Source: Bacillota bacterium (GTDB lineage Bacteria; Bacillota_I; Bacilli_A; RFN20; CAG-826). From it: 6,812 bases of DNA. Where the stretch lies: assembly GCA_023457325.1 (NCBI GenBank), contig JAEWLX010000074.1, positions 1 to 6,812 of the forward strand, given 5' to 3'. Positions 6,166 through 6,812 of this stretch are shown piece by piece. The stretch's first letter is position 1. Each line of letters begins with the position of its first letter. Below the pieces are notes generated by a model. That model had not been told where the DNA came from, ran no database searches, and saw only the letters and a list, made by a program, of their open reading frames with translations. Position numbers and translations under genes: made by a program.

Positions 6166-6428
6166 AAGTAGTCATTATTTCGGCTGTTTGGTGCCCATCT
6201 TGTCTTATTATGCTCGGACGTTACCAGGAACTACAAAACAAATATCCCAATATTCAATTTAATGAATTCGATTATGACAGTGATAAACAGGCCGTAGCAG
6301 AGCATAAAGTTTGGAAGACCCTCCCTGTTTTTATTATTTATAAAGATAATGAAGAAGTTGCTCGTTTTATCGGTGAAAAATCGATTAAGGAAATTTCAAA
6401 TAAAATTGAGAGTTTAATCAATGATTAA
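6162..6428 (+). CDS. small cytosolic thioredoxin-like protein with CPSC motif
   Basis: This 88-residue protein has a thioredoxin fold signature: a first strand VVIISAV, then WCPSC with C11 and C14, a second strand (IQFNEFDYD), and TLPVF with P55 as the cis-proline facing the active site. A further strand pair (VFIIYKDNEEVARFIG) and a final helix complete the fold. There is no signal peptide, so it should be cytosolic. It is shorter than standard thioredoxins (about 105 residues), and its active site is CPSC instead of CGPC, which makes it a variant redoxin of unknown client. It overlaps the desulfurase by 4 bases (ATGA) and the next gene by 8, so it is translationally coupled. Coupling to the desulfurase suggests persulfide reduction or disulfide exchange, which is inference. 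Confidence 0.85.
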   Translation: MKVVIISAVWCPSCLIMLGRYQELQNKYPNIQFNEFDYDSDKQAVAEHKVWKTLPVFIIYKDNEEVARFIGEKSIKEISNKIESLIND

Positions 6429-6812
6429 TAAATGGCAAAAATTATTATTAGCAATGGCTTCCGTTTTTCTTTTATCTTCAAGCGGAGGCGATTTCAGCAT
6501 TCAAGAGGCAAATGACGTTTCTGAGCCTCCTTATCAAGTTAATATCCATTTCTTCTATAGTGAATATTGCAGCCACTGTCATGAAGAAAAGGTTTTTTTA
6601 GATGAAATCGCTCAGGATGAAAAATATCATAATGTTACGATCAACAGATATTTAACTGACAGCCTTATAAGTGGGGTTGAAGCAAATCCCGATTACACGC
6701 GCAACAACGAGCTTATTGAAGAAGTAGCTGACGTATTTGATATTACAGCCGGCACACCGATGACCGTCATCGGGGGTAAGGCGTTCTTGGGTTTTAATGC
6801 CATTATTAAATA
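6421..6812 (+). CDS. exported thioredoxin-like protein with CSHC motif (3' end outside window)
   Basis: The frame opens at ATG 6421 and is open to the right edge, giving 130 residues. Residues 1-7 include two lysines, followed by a hydrophobic stretch at about 8-23 (LLLAMASVFLLSSSGG) that reads as a signal peptide or anchor. After a short linker comes a thioredoxin-like domain: VNIHFFYSEYC, then C50-S-H-C53, a helix (EEKVFLDEI), and GTPMTVIGG with P113 as the likely cis-proline. Similar N-terminal domains occur in membrane proteins fused to CcdA/DsbD-like segments, so transmembrane helices may follow outside the window; this cannot be seen here. A weak GAGAG about eight bases upstream and the 8-base overlap with the preceding gene indicate coupling. 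It would act on thiols outside the membrane. Confidence 0.8.
   Translation, partial: MINKWQKLLLAMASVFLLSSSGGDFSIQEANDVSEPPYQVNIHFFYSEYCSHCHEEKVFLDEIAQDEKYHNVTINRYLTDSLISGVEANPDYTRNNELIEEVADVFDITAGTPMTVIGGKAFLGFNAIIK

Overview
This window looks like chromosomal DNA from an AT-rich, anaerobic, low-GC Gram-positive-type bacterium (Bacillota, Bacilli or Mollicutes-like lineage). The reasons are an oxygen-sensitive class III ribonucleotide reductase, strong AGGAGG-type ribosome binding sites, sigmaA-like promoters, and a cell-surface beta-rich protein of a style common in uncultured Bacilli and Acholeplasma/Izemoplasma relatives. TGA is used as a stop (end of the cysteine desulfurase gene) and TGG encodes Trp, so the code is standard and this is not a Mycoplasma that reads TGA as Trp. 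The exact taxon cannot be fixed from the sequence.

Layout. On the minus strand, bases 1-1027 hold the first 342 residues of an exported or membrane-anchored beta-rich protein that runs off the left edge. A 380-base divergent intergenic region (1028-1407) follows. It carries a good sigmaA-like promoter for the plus-strand genes, overlapped by two interleaved inverted repeats, and then a leader of about 147 bases. The plus strand then reads nrdD (1408-3351) and nrdG (3335-3997), overlapping by 17 bases: the anaerobic ribonucleotide reductase and its radical-SAM activase. Next is a separately transcribed Mrp/NBP35-type iron-sulfur carrier ATPase (4129-4959), with a 16-bp perfect palindrome in its promoter and a clear intrinsic terminator after it. 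The last transcription unit starts at an extended -10 promoter and contains a GTG-initiated cysteine desulfurase (5053-6165), a small cytosolic thioredoxin-like protein (6162-6428) and an exported thioredoxin-like protein (from 6421, running off the right edge). These three overlap by 4 and 8 bases.

How the genes fit together. NrdD makes deoxyribonucleotides without oxygen using a glycyl radical installed by NrdG, which needs a 4Fe-4S cluster. The cysteine desulfurase supplies sulfur and the Mrp-type ATPase can carry Fe-S clusters, so the neighbourhood reads as anaerobic DNA-precursor synthesis beside Fe-S biogenesis and thiol redox functions. The thioredoxin-like pair, one inside and one apparently outside the membrane, suggests a thiol relay, but that is inference. 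No RNA gene, CRISPR array, insertion sequence or phage gene was seen. The least routine signals are the interleaved inverted repeats over the nrdD promoter, the mrp palindrome, the missing second cysteine of the Mrp CxxC motif, and the desulfurase/thioredoxin/exported-thioredoxin overlap cluster.
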